Source: Candidatus Iainarchaeum sp.
GTDB lineage: Archaea; Iainarchaeota; Iainarchaeia; Iainarchaeales; GW2011-AR10
DNA: 5,688 bases
Assembly: GCA_016186855.1 (NCBI GenBank)
Contig: JACPKT010000121.1
Span: 1 to 5,688, forward strand
Reading direction: 5' to 3'
A model generated the notes under the pieces. That model was not told where the DNA came from, did no database searches, and saw nothing but the letters and a program-made list of their open reading frames with translations. A program made the position numbers and the translations under genes. How positions within the stretch are numbered: position 1 is the stretch's first letter; the number at the start of each line of letters is the position of its first letter. Below are positions 1 to 5,165 of this stretch, piece by piece.

Positions 1-487
1 CTTTTTCAAGCTCTTGCACAGGCTTTTTTGTCTTTAAAATCTCTTTTAGAGCCCCCTCCGATTTTGAGCCATAACGTTTTTGAAAATACTCAAACCGCTC
101 TTTGAGCGAAACAATTTGGTCACCATTCACGCGCTTGTCGGCGTAAAAAACAATTTTGTGCTCAATGGATGGAAACTTGTTTTCAGGAACGAATGTGAGC
201 AGGTGTGTAACGCAAAACTCAGCAAGCGCTGGATAGCCTTTTTTTTGCACAATTTCTTTCCCCAAGTACCCGTGCTTTCCGTTTTCAAGCGTCAAGTGCT
301 TGTCAATGTCGTGAACCAGCGAAGCACGGTCAACCAGCACCACGTCAACCGCAATGCCTTTTTGCCGCATTTTTTTTGCAAGAAAAACCGCAATGCGATT
401 AACCTGCATCACGTGCTCAAAAATGTTTGCCGGCATCTTGAGCTCTTTTAGCCAGCCAATGCACTCTTCTCGAGATGGAAGGTTCAA
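1..487 (-). CDS. HD-domain protein (putative phosphohydrolase), 3' end beyond window
   Basis: The reading frame is open from 487 to the left edge (162 codons), so the C-terminus is missing. Counting from the proposed TTG start at 487, the protein shows a first metal-ligand His at residue 25 (IFEHVMQV), the HD pair at 59-60 in the block LVHDIDKHLT, further His residues at 72 and 95, and a distal Asp at 117 (FYADKR). This is the ligand order of the HD superfamily, whose members are metal-dependent phosphohydrolases acting on nucleotides or other phosphoesters. The substrate cannot be told. TTG is chosen because NLPSREEC just after it looks like the conserved family N-terminus and there is no in-frame ATG/GTG further upstream; the next ATG is at 436 and would cut this part off. 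A GGGCGAT stretch shortly before the TTG is a weak Shine-Dalgarno candidate. The gene lies 40 bases downstream of rpl15e on the same strand and is probably co-transcribed with it. Confidence 0.85.
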   Translation of the reverse strand, partial: MNLPSREECIGWLKELKMPANIFEHVMQVNRIAVFLAKKMRQKGIAVDVVLVDRASLVHDIDKHLTLENGKHGYLGKEIVQKKGYPALAEFCVTHLLTFVPENKFPSIEHKIVFYADKRVNGDQIVSLKERFEYFQKRYGSKSEGALKEILKTKKPVQELEK

Positions 488-527
488 GCCAAATCGCCCA
501 AAAAAAGTAGAAAAAGAAATTGATAAA

Positions 528-1133
528 TTATTTTGCTTTCCTGTCGTGCGCGCGCAGGCTTGGAAAGTTTTTTTCGTGCCCTTTCCCTCTCTTTAACCCC
601 CTGCTTTTTCTCTGCGCAGAAGTTTTACCGCGCTCCGCGCGGTTATTGTGCTTTGAGCTGGCAAGCCATCTGAGGTTTTTGTCACCTTGAATTTCAGGCC
701 TCTGCGGGTCAACCATTATAACTTCAAAGTACTTGTTGCGCCCGTCTTCTCCAACCCAGTAAGAATTCAATACCTCGCAGTTGGGGTACTTTTTGTTTGC
801 GCGCTTTTCTGCAATCCCCTGGATTGAAATCCTTCGGGTTAGCTTTTTTACGCCCATTCTTTTCGGCCTTCTTGCACGCGAAGGACGATGATGCATTCCG
901 CTTCCTTTTCTAACACGCACCCTTGCAACCACAAAGCCTTTTTTTGCCTTGTAGCCAAGCGCGCGGGCGCGAGGAAGGTTTGTAGGGCGTTCAACCCTCA
1001 CAATGGATTCTGCGGGTTTTCGAAACTCAATCAAACGCTCCATGTAAATGGCCTTAAAGTCATAGAAAGGACTCTTTTTTCCCGCGTACTCGCTTTCAAA
1101 AGACCCTCTCACATGCTCAAAAAAAGTAGGCAT
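528..1133 (-). CDS. rpl15e: Large-subunit ribosomal protein L15e
   Basis: This is a 201-residue basic protein, close to the usual archaeal L15e length of about 185-205. Recognisable blocks are VRVERPTNLPRARALGYKAK (residues 45-64), VVARVRVRKG (68-77), RRPKRMG (88-94), NSYWVGEDGRNKYFEVIMVD (123-142) and the C-terminal TSAQRKSRGLKRGKG (171-185). L15e is an RNA-binding protein of the 50S subunit found in archaea and eukaryotes and absent from bacteria, so it is the best taxonomic marker here. The ATG at 1133 (MPTFFEHVRG) is preferred over a TTG five codons upstream, because L15e starts with a short helix that this start preserves. The N-terminal 40 residues differ from the common MYKYIREAW-type start and look lineage-specific. 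An HD-domain gene follows 40 bases downstream on the same strand. Confidence 0.97.
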   Translation of the reverse strand: MPTFFEHVRGSFESEYAGKKSPFYDFKAIYMERLIEFRKPAESIVRVERPTNLPRARALGYKAKKGFVVARVRVRKGSGMHHRPSRARRPKRMGVKKLTRRISIQGIAEKRANKKYPNCEVLNSYWVGEDGRNKYFEVIMVDPQRPEIQGDKNLRWLASSKHNNRAERGKTSAQRKSRGLKRGKGHEKNFPSLRAHDRKAK

Positions 1134-1160
1134 AAAAAAAACCAGCAATTATAACAGAAA

Positions 1161-1186
1161 TAATTCTTTTTGAGAAGGAATTTAAA
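1161..1186 (-). promoter_or_regulatory. Candidate promoter for rpl15e
   Basis: Two TATA-like boxes face the gene. TTTAAA at 1181-1186 would place transcription start near 1158, leaving about a 25-base leader. AATTATTT at about 1161-1168 would give a nearly leaderless transcript starting near 1139. The sequence alone does not decide between them. The spacer to the divergent methylthiotransferase gene is about 130 bases, so both genes have room for separate promoters. Confidence 0.45.
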
Positions 1187-1211
1187 GGTATTGCAAAAAA
1201 AAACCTGTTAA

Positions 1212-1240
1212 CCATTAATAAATCTGTGAACCATATTTTT
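1212..1240 (+). promoter_or_regulatory. Candidate promoter for the methylthiotransferase gene
   Basis: ATATTTTT at 1233-1240 lies about 25-29 bases before the ATG at 1265, the spacing expected for a TATA box of a leaderless or near-leaderless archaeal gene. ATTAATAAAT at 1214-1223 is an alternative that would suit an in-frame ATG at 1250 instead. No convincing GGTGA-type ribosome binding site precedes either start. Confidence 0.4.
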
Positions 1241-1264
1241 CATGATTGAATGCTGGAAAGGCTT

Positions 1265-1393
1265 ATGGAAAACAAATCAACCCAAAACAGCCCGAATTTG
1301 AAGGTGTTTGTCGAAGGCTATGGCTGCAGTGCAAACCTTGCACAAGCAGAGCAGATTAAAGGGCATTTCAAAGCCCAGCAAAAACCGACCTAA
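1265..1393 (+). pseudogene. N-terminal fragment of tRNA methylthiotransferase (frameshifted from the body)
   Basis: This 42-codon frame starts at ATG 1265 (an in-frame ATG at 1250 is also possible) and ends at TAA 1391-1393. It carries the opening of the methylthiotransferase N-terminal (UPF0004) domain: LKVFVEGYGCSANLAQAEQ, where Cys21 is the expected first ligand of the auxiliary [4Fe-4S] cluster. The rest of the domain continues in the -1 frame relative to this one, where reading from about 1372 gives SPAKTDLIVVHSCGVK and runs into the 1396-2517 frame. The two pieces clearly belong to one gene. A single slip or indel would join them, but the linker between QIKGHF and DLIVV also seems about 8-10 residues shorter than I expect for the family. 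That suggests a small out-of-frame deletion, a sequencing error, or less likely programmed -1 frameshifting. Confidence 0.8.
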
Positions 1394-1395
1394 TC

Positions 1396-2517
1396 GTGGT
1401 GCACTCTTGTGGGGTGAAAACCGCCACTGAATTCAAAATGAAGCGAAGAGTTCTTACCCTAAAGAAACTGAATTCCTCTGCGCAGATAATGGTTTCAGGA
1501 TGCCTTCCAAAAATAAATCCGCACTTACTTGCAGAAGAGCAAAGAGTTGTGCAGACAGGGCCAGCGCTTGAGCAAATTGCCAAAATTGCAGGAATTACGC
1601 CAGCTGTTTTTTCGCCGACAATTGAACAGGAAAGATTCAACCCATTTGTTTCCATTATTCCAATTTCTACTGGCTGTTTGAGCAGCTGCAGCTTTTGCGG
1701 AACAAAAAAAGCAAAAGGAGTGCTGAAAAGTTATCCAATTCAAGCAATTCAGGAAAGATTTGAACACGACTTAAAAAATAACACGAAAGAATTCTGGCTT
1801 GCCTCCCAGGACAACGGGTGCTATGGGGTTGACTTAAAGACAAACATCGCAAAACTGCTTGAAGCGCTTTTGTCAAACAGTGGAGATTTTCGAATCAGAA
1901 TCGGAATGATGTCACCACAGTATCTAATCAATTATTACGACGAACTTGTTTCACTCTTTAATGATGAAAGGCTGTACAAATTTTTGCACCTGCCAGTGCA
2001 AAGCGGGAACAACCGAATACTAAAACTAATGAGAAGACAATACACAGTTGAAGACTTCAGCGAGCTAGTGAAAAGTTTAAGGAAAGACATTAACGGGGTG
2101 ACAATTTCAACTGACATAATCGCAGGGTTCCCAACAGAAACAAAAAAAGAATTCAACGATACACTTAGACTTGTTGAAGAACACAAATTCGAGATAATAA
2201 ACATTTCAAAATATGGAGAGCGCCCTGGAACTGACGCGGAAAAAATGCTGCAACTCCACGACCGCGAAAAATTTGCTCGCACACAAGAGCTCACCCGCCT
2301 GCACAGGAACATTTCGTTGGAACAAAACAAAACGCTTGTTGGAAGAAAAGACAAAGTCCTTGTAAACGAAGTTGCAAAAATAAACGGCTTTGTCGGGCGC
2401 ACAAACTCATACCGGCCAGTGGTCGTGCCGAAAGCAGAACTCAACAGTTTTGCAATAGCGCGCATAAAAGAAGCTTACCCGCATTTTTTGAAGGGAAAAA
2501 TAGAAGAGTGGGCCTGA
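1396..2517 (+). CDS. tRNA (N6-threonylcarbamoyladenosine37-C2)-methylthiotransferase, e-MtaB type; body of a frameshifted gene
   Basis: This is a radical-SAM methylthiotransferase. Family members insert sulfur and a methyl group at C2 of t6A37 (giving ms2t6A) in ANN-decoding tRNAs. Numbering from GTG 1396, the N-terminal domain remnant has Cys5 (VHSCGVK) and Cys36 (VSGCLPK), the second and third ligands of the auxiliary cluster. The radical-SAM motif CxxxCxxC is at 94-101 (STGCLSSCSFCGTKKAKG). Further conserved blocks are WLASQDNGCYGVD, LHLPVQSGNNRILKLMRR and STDIIAGFPTET, followed by SKYGERPGTDA and a C-terminal TRAM-like region (about 305-365) for RNA binding. The GTG at 1396 is only the first possible start in this frame. 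A protein beginning there would lack the first cluster ligand, which is encoded in the preceding fragment in another frame, so it is probably inactive unless the frames are joined. A joined product would be about 416 residues, normal for the family. The stop codon lies within the convergent tRNA-Val gene. Confidence 0.9.
   Translation: MVHSCGVKTATEFKMKRRVLTLKKLNSSAQIMVSGCLPKINPHLLAEEQRVVQTGPALEQIAKIAGITPAVFSPTIEQERFNPFVSIIPISTGCLSSCSFCGTKKAKGVLKSYPIQAIQERFEHDLKNNTKEFWLASQDNGCYGVDLKTNIAKLLEALLSNSGDFRIRIGMMSPQYLINYYDELVSLFNDERLYKFLHLPVQSGNNRILKLMRRQYTVEDFSELVKSLRKDINGVTISTDIIAGFPTETKKEFNDTLRLVEEHKFEIINISKYGERPGTDAEKMLQLHDREKFARTQELTRLHRNISLEQNKTLVGRKDKVLVNEVAKINGFVGRTNSYRPVVVPKAELNSFAIARIKEAYPHFLKGKIEEWA
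2494..2502 (-). terminator. Candidate T-tract terminator of tRNA-Val
   Basis: On the minus strand a T5 tract (TATTTTTCCC, T run at 2496-2500) begins about nine bases past the tRNA discriminator base. Archaeal RNA polymerase commonly stops at such tracts. It lies inside the last codons of the convergent methylthiotransferase gene, so the same bases would serve both. Confidence 0.4.
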
Positions 2518-2581
2518 GCGGAGTCGAACCGCCCTCACATCCACGTCAAGGACGTATCATCAACCGATAGACCACAGGCCC
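2509..2581 (-). tRNA. tRNA-Val (anticodon GAC)
   Basis: This 73-base gene folds as a cloverleaf. The acceptor stem GGGCCTG/CAGGCCC is seven perfect pairs, followed by T8 G9, a three-pair D stem GTC/TGAT-type with G18G19, anticodon stem CGTCC/GGATG with loop TTGACGT, a four-base variable region, and T arm GGCGG-TTCGACT-CCGCT. The anticodon is GAC, read after T33, and the discriminator is A73; A35, C36 and A73 fit valine. CCA is not encoded, so it must be added by the nucleotidyltransferase. Odd points are T at position 15 where a purine is usual, G37, and a G-T second pair in the anticodon stem. No intron is seen. Its 3' nine bases overlap the end of the convergent methylthiotransferase gene. 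Confidence 0.9.
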
Positions 2582-2612
2582 GAAAAGGCAGTATAACATC
2601 CTCGTATTGGGG

Positions 2613-2625
2613 AAAATATTTTAAA
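2613..2625 (-). promoter_or_regulatory. TATA box for tRNA-Val
   Basis: TTTAAAATATTTT on the minus strand lies about 32-44 bases before the first base of the tRNA. A start site 25-27 bases downstream of its centre would fall near 2592 and give a 5' leader of about ten bases for RNase P removal. It is a strong A/T box with good spacing. Confidence 0.6.
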
Positions 2626-2645
2626 GTATCCTTGGAGTACAAAAA

Positions 2646-2658
2646 CTTTTTATTTTTC
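2646..2658 (+). terminator. Candidate T-tract terminator downstream of the methylthiotransferase gene
   Basis: CTTTTTATTTTTC on the plus strand is the first strong T-rich tract after the stop codon at 2517. If this is where transcription ends, the messenger would run antisense across the whole tRNA-Val gene and its promoter. The remainder of the spacer 2582-2791 shows no convincing open frame. Confidence 0.35.
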
Positions 2659-2738
2659 AGCCCTCTTCAAACCCCAATATACACTCCAAACTGAAGCCAC
2701 CCAACGCGCGAAAATTAGCGACAGCCAATGTTTACGAG

Positions 2739-2778
2739 AAAAACTTGAACCACGAGTTCAACTTGTGAAAGAAAAAAA
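2739..2778 (-). terminator. Candidate terminator region of the Nudix gene
   Basis: Reading the minus strand after the Nudix stop, there is a T7 tract (2772-2778). It is followed by a hairpin TTGAAC-TCGTG-GTTCAA (2745-2761, six pairs) and then a T5 tract (2739-2743). Either T tract could stop archaeal transcription; the hairpin plus T5 also has the form of an intrinsic terminator. Confidence 0.5.
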
Positions 2779-2791
2779 CTTTGGGTAGCGT

Positions 2792-3259
2792 TTAGCCTTT
2801 CAGTTTCCCGTTTTTTTTGAGGTCTTCCAAAATTTTTTGGTGGTCAAAGCAAAGCGGCGGTATTTGTTCAAGCGGAAAAACTTTCACGTTCTTTGCATCG
2901 CTTCCGCTTTGTATCTTTCCTTCTGCTTTGCACAAGAAAACGGTTGAAATTGTGTGAATGCGCGGGTCACGCTTTGGCTCAGAGTAAGTGTGGAATTGTT
3001 CCAGTCCAGTTATGTGCAAACCGGTTTCTTCCATTACCTCGCGCGCAACGGCTTTTTCAAGTGTTTCATTGTGCTCGACAAATCCTCCCGGAAACGCCCA
3101 GCCAAGAGGCGGAAATTTTCGATCAACAAGAACAATTCCTTCAAATTTTCCGTTTTTATAATATTTTATTACCGCGTCCACTGTTGGAAAAGGGTACTTG
3201 TTTGAAAGAACGCGCTCCAAAAACCAGTTAATAATTTCAACAAAAATTTTTAGCTGCAT
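2792..3259 (-). CDS. Nudix hydrolase, ADP-ribose pyrophosphatase-like
   Basis: This 155-residue protein carries a complete Nudix box GX5EX7REUXEEXGU at residues 59-81 (G59, E65, R73, E74, E77, E78, G80). The glutamates bind the divalent metal that hydrolyses a nucleoside diphosphate linked to another group. The approach PPLGWAFPGGFVEHNE and the downstream block YSEPKRDPRIHTISTVFL (92-109) resemble archaeal ADP-ribose pyrophosphatases, where prolines after the box accompany that specificity. The substrate assignment is inference; the fold is not. The ATG at 3259 is chosen because an in-frame extension to 3385 would overlap the upstream zinc-ribbon gene, which ends at 3298, and because its added sequence looks non-coding. 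The N-terminal segment (1-20, MQLKIFVEIINWFLERVLSN) is an amphipathic helix. A TATA-like box sits right before the start, so the gene may be leaderless rather than a downstream operon member. Confidence 0.93.
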   Translation of the reverse strand: MQLKIFVEIINWFLERVLSNKYPFPTVDAVIKYYKNGKFEGIVLVDRKFPPLGWAFPGGFVEHNETLEKAVAREVMEETGLHITGLEQFHTYSEPKRDPRIHTISTVFLCKAEGKIQSGSDAKNVKVFPLEQIPPLCFDHQKILEDLKKNGKLKG

Positions 3260-3273
3260 GGTAAAAAAAATGG

Positions 3274-3291
3274 TTTTAAAAGAATTAAAAA
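3274..3291 (-). promoter_or_regulatory. Candidate TATA element for the Nudix gene
   Basis: Minus-strand TTTTTAATTC (3282-3291) followed by TTTTAAAA (3274-3281) lies 15-32 bases before ATG 3259. A start site set by the first box would be almost at the ATG, giving a leaderless messenger. The element sits between the zinc-ribbon stop and the Nudix start. Confidence 0.45.
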
Positions 3292-3297
3292 CCGCTG

Positions 3298-3465
3298 TTA
3301 AGGAACGGTTTCGGTTGAGAGGTTTTCTTTTGGCTCCAAAAACACTTCGTCGTCCTCTTTCATTACCTGCCACTTTTTCCCGCACTTTGGACAGTCAACT
3401 TCTTCTGCCTTTTTTTCAAAAAAAAGACTGTAACCGCATGAAAGACACTTTGTTTTTAGTTCCAT
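3298..3465 (-). CDS. Small zinc-ribbon protein (55 aa), function unknown
   Basis: ATG at 3465 opens a 55-codon frame ending in TAA at 3298-3300. It has two CxxC knuckles, Cys7/Cys10 (KCLSCGYSLFF) and Cys25/Cys28 (VDCPKCGKKW), spaced as in a rubredoxin-like or ribbon zinc-binding fold. An acidic patch EDDE (37-40) and a polar tail follow. The CxxC pairs, aromatic residues and CPKCGKKW block are typical of tiny archaeal zinc ribbons, which often bind nucleic acid or other proteins; no specific role can be given. The gene is short and easy to miss, but it fits neatly between the coiled-coil and Nudix genes on the same strand. It has its own upstream A/T box and a 38-base gap to the next start. 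Confidence 0.85.
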   Translation of the reverse strand: MELKTKCLSCGYSLFFEKKAEEVDCPKCGKKWQVMKEDDEVFLEPKENLSTETVP

Positions 3466-3500
3466 AATTATCACTGAAAAGAAATATTTGTTTAGTGAGC

Positions 3501-3510
3501 TTAAAAATAA
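3501..3510 (-). promoter_or_regulatory. Candidate TATA box for the zinc-ribbon gene
   Basis: TTATTTTTAA on the minus strand is centred about 40 bases before ATG 3465, giving a start site near 3479 and a short leader of about 14 bases. The T5 within it could also help end transcription of the coiled-coil gene lying upstream. Confidence 0.45.
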
Positions 3511-3553
3511 GCCTCCACTGTTTTGTTTTTAATCATATTCGTTTGGCGCCCCT

Positions 3554-4792
3554 TCACTTGGGGGCTGTTTTTTTCTTTGCCATGGCCAGCTCGTCGATTT
3601 TCATTCCAATCTGCTCTGCAAACTCTCTTTCAAACGACTCGAACTCCTTTATCTTTAGCTTTAAAATTTCAAGCTGTTTGTCAATGAGCGCTTCCCTTTG
3701 CTGTATGAGGTCTGTGAGCTCTTTTTTTGCAGAATTAAAAGTTTCAACATTCTTTTTAATCTGTGCTTCAAACTGTTTTTTGAAAACATCCACTTCGTCC
3801 ATTGTCTTCCTTATTTCCTCAACATTGATTCTTTTCCCCAATTCTTCGAGTTCGACAATTTTTTTGTCCAAATCTTTTTTCTGGGCCTCAAAGCTCAGCT
3901 GGATTCTTTGCTCTATGTCAGAGGATTTCTGCAGCGCAAGCGAATCAACTTTTTGCTTTGCCTCATTCATCAGTCCTTCAACAATTTTTGATTCAAGCTC
4001 AAGGCTGCGGTTAATGCGCTGAATTGTTTCTTTCCTGGTTGCGTCAGCCCCATCCAAAAACTCTTCAACATTTGCCTTCAATTCAGCCAGTTCTGAATTA
4101 GCATCCGCAACAATGCGTCCTTTTAGCTTTGAAATTTCTTCAATCTTAGAGTTAAGCTCCTGTAAAGACCGGTCGTTTTCTTTTCTCTGCACTTCAAGCT
4201 TTTTAAGCCAAGAATCGCTTAGCTCGCTTGACTTGTTCAGCTTTGCAATTTTTTGGTCAATAAGCTCTTCAACTTCCCTTATTCTTTTGTCTATTGCCTC
4301 CTTGATGGTTTCAGCCCCAAGCTTTCGCTGGCTTTCAAAAAGAGAATTTATTTTTATGGTTTCTTTTAAGAGTTTTTTCTGGATTTTTTCTTCAATCACG
4401 CTGTCGATTTCTTTTTTCATTTTCTCCATTTCAACAAACTTGGAGTTGATGGTGGACATTATTCCTTTTTCCCACAGCTCTAAAACGTCCTTTTCGCCTT
4501 TAGAATAATCTTCTTTTGGAGCGGAAAAAACCGGCTCCACTTTTTTTTCCTCAAGCTCTTCTTTTGCCTCGGAAACAAAGCCGGAAACACTGTCTTCTTT
4601 TGAAAAATCCTGCCGACCTGAAAAAGCACTTCGCCGCAGAGTAGATTGCTCGCTTTTTGTTTCCTCCAAAATTTCGCGTGCCTCTTCCTCTGAAAGCCCA
4701 ACATCCTTCAGGTTAAGAATTATCTCCTCATCAGAGACATTTAGGGACAAAAGCTTTGCAATTGACTCCTTTAACAGTTCTTTTTTCTCCAT
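3554..4792 (-). CDS. Long coiled-coil protein with N-terminal UBA-like helical motif, function unknown
   Basis: This 412-residue protein is rich in Glu and Lys and contains no Cys. Residues 1-46 form a compact helical region (KESIAKLLSLNVSDEEIILN, then VGLSEEEAREILEETK) resembling a UBA/CUE-like three-helix pattern. Residues 47-105 are polar and probably disordered. From about 112 to 405 it is almost continuous heptad-like helix (EMEKMKKEIDSVIEEKIQKK, IREVEELIDQKIAKLNKS, FEAQKKDLDKKIVELEELGK), ending in the basic tail AMAKKKTAPK. I do not recognise a named family; a scaffold or filament-like role is only a guess. ATG 4792 is preferred because a TATA-like box lies 27-36 bases before it and a hairpin plus T run lies just before that. 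An in-frame ATG at 4888 would add 32 residues with a strongly hydrophobic segment (LLGTFLFPLIYLFRVLFGVF), turning it into a membrane-anchored protein; this alternative is not excluded. Confidence 0.88.
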   Translation of the reverse strand: MEKKELLKESIAKLLSLNVSDEEIILNLKDVGLSEEEAREILEETKSEQSTLRRSAFSGRQDFSKEDSVSGFVSEAKEELEEKKVEPVFSAPKEDYSKGEKDVLELWEKGIMSTINSKFVEMEKMKKEIDSVIEEKIQKKLLKETIKINSLFESQRKLGAETIKEAIDKRIREVEELIDQKIAKLNKSSELSDSWLKKLEVQRKENDRSLQELNSKIEEISKLKGRIVADANSELAELKANVEEFLDGADATRKETIQRINRSLELESKIVEGLMNEAKQKVDSLALQKSSDIEQRIQLSFEAQKKDLDKKIVELEELGKRINVEEIRKTMDEVDVFKKQFEAQIKKNVETFNSAKKELTDLIQQREALIDKQLEILKLKIKEFESFEREFAEQIGMKIDELAMAKKKTAPK

Positions 4793-4818
4793 GGAACCAA
4801 AAACCCCAAACAAAACCC

Positions 4819-4828
4819 TAAATAAATA
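4819..4828 (-). promoter_or_regulatory. TATA box for the coiled-coil gene
   Basis: TATTTATTTA on the minus strand is centred about 31 bases before ATG 4792, which predicts a start site near 4797 and a leader of about five bases. This supports the 4792 start over the longer forms, since the box would lie inside coding sequence if translation began at 4888. Confidence 0.55.
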
Positions 4829-4841
4829 GATTAAAGGGAAT

Positions 4842-4873
4842 AAAAAAGTTCCTAACAGCCGCAAAATCGGCTG
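4842..4873 (-). terminator. Possible hairpin plus T-run terminator upstream of the coiled-coil promoter
   Basis: On the minus strand CAGCCG-ATTTTG-CGGCTG (4856-4873, six perfect pairs) is followed eight bases later by T6 (4842-4847). It could stop transcripts arriving from tRNA-Ala before the coiled-coil promoter. The hairpin-to-T spacing is longer than in a classical intrinsic terminator. A T8 tract at 4914-4921 on the same strand is another candidate stop. Confidence 0.35.
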
Positions 4874-5005
4874 GCGCTTTTGTGCCATTTCGCTTTGCTC
4901 AATGTCACTGCCCAAAAAAAACCACAAAATATGAAACAAACTGGCATTGGGTAAAGAATCAAATCGTTCTTTTTCCAATTTGTTGCGGGCGCTTTTCCCA
5001 CCAAA

Positions 5006-5072
5006 GCGAACAAACACCTTTAGGAATTGATATTATTGTCCCATCGAAGATGGGGTGCGTATGCGGTGTCGA
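5006..5072. repeat. Hairpin repeat, copy 1
   Basis: This is the first of two direct repeats offset by 77 bases. The match opens with GCGAACAAA (5006-5014), passes a variable stretch of 5-7 bases, and continues as a 53-base core from TTAGGAATTG to GTGTC. The core contains an inverted repeat at 5037-5057: TGTCCCATC, loop GAA, GATGGGGTG. In this copy the six inner pairs are Watson-Crick and the three outer ones are G-U pairs if read as plus-strand RNA. The copy lies in the spacer between the coiled-coil gene and tRNA-Ala. No function is known to me. Confidence 0.85.
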
Positions 5073-5081
5073 CTAACAAGT

Positions 5082-5149
5082 GCGAACAAATTCTTTTTAG
5101 GAATTGATATTATTGTCCCATCGAAGATGGGACACGTATGCGGTGTCAA
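5082..5149. repeat. Hairpin repeat, copy 2
   Basis: This is the second copy of the repeat, with four substitutions in the 53-base core (three of them adjacent, GTG to ACA) and a one-base length difference in the variable stretch. Its inverted repeat at 5114-5134 is perfect: TGTCCCATC, loop GAA, GATGGGACA, nine Watson-Crick pairs. GACAC and GTGTC around 5131-5147 could form a competing five-pair hairpin with a seven-base loop. The copy ends almost where the hairpin adjoining tRNA-Ala begins. Confidence 0.85.
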
Positions 5150-5165
5150 CGGACGCAACCGTTGA
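5146..5165. other. Seven-pair hairpin abutting the 3' end of tRNA-Ala
   Basis: TCAACGG, loop ACGCAA, CCGTTGA form a perfect seven-pair stem whose last base touches the tRNA discriminator position (5166). In the tRNA transcript it would be the immediate 3' trailer. It may guide 3'-end maturation or protect the precursor; it lacks a T run, so it is not a standard terminator. Confidence 0.6.

Noticed and set aside
80..596. Plus-strand open frames opposite the HD gene
   Set aside because: They lie antisense to a frame with a clear HD motif set and have compositions rich in Phe, Asn and Cys with no recognisable domain.
1134..1148. TTG start five codons upstream for L15e
   Set aside because: It adds a non-conserved MLVFF segment and uses a weaker start codon than the ATG at 1133.
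3260..3385. Longer N-terminus for the Nudix protein
   Set aside because: It would overlap the zinc-ribbon gene by nearly 90 bases and its translation does not look like a Nudix N-terminal region.
3548..3575. GCCCC/GGGGC hairpin followed by T8 on the plus strand, looking like an intrinsic terminator
   Set aside because: No plus-strand gene precedes it; it overlaps the last codons (lysines and prolines) of the minus-strand coiled-coil gene, which explain the sequence.
4882..5076. Plus-strand 64-codon frame ending in the first hairpin repeat
   Set aside because: The repeat reads as LGIDIIVPSKMG in both copies, but the copies are in different frames (77-base offset) and a stop separates them, so a coding repeat is unlikely; the rest shows no domain.
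5006..5149. CRISPR array or tRNA-linked attachment site
   Set aside because: Only two repeats with a gap far too short for a spacer, no cas genes, no further repeats, and no match to the tRNA-Ala 3' end or an integrase gene.
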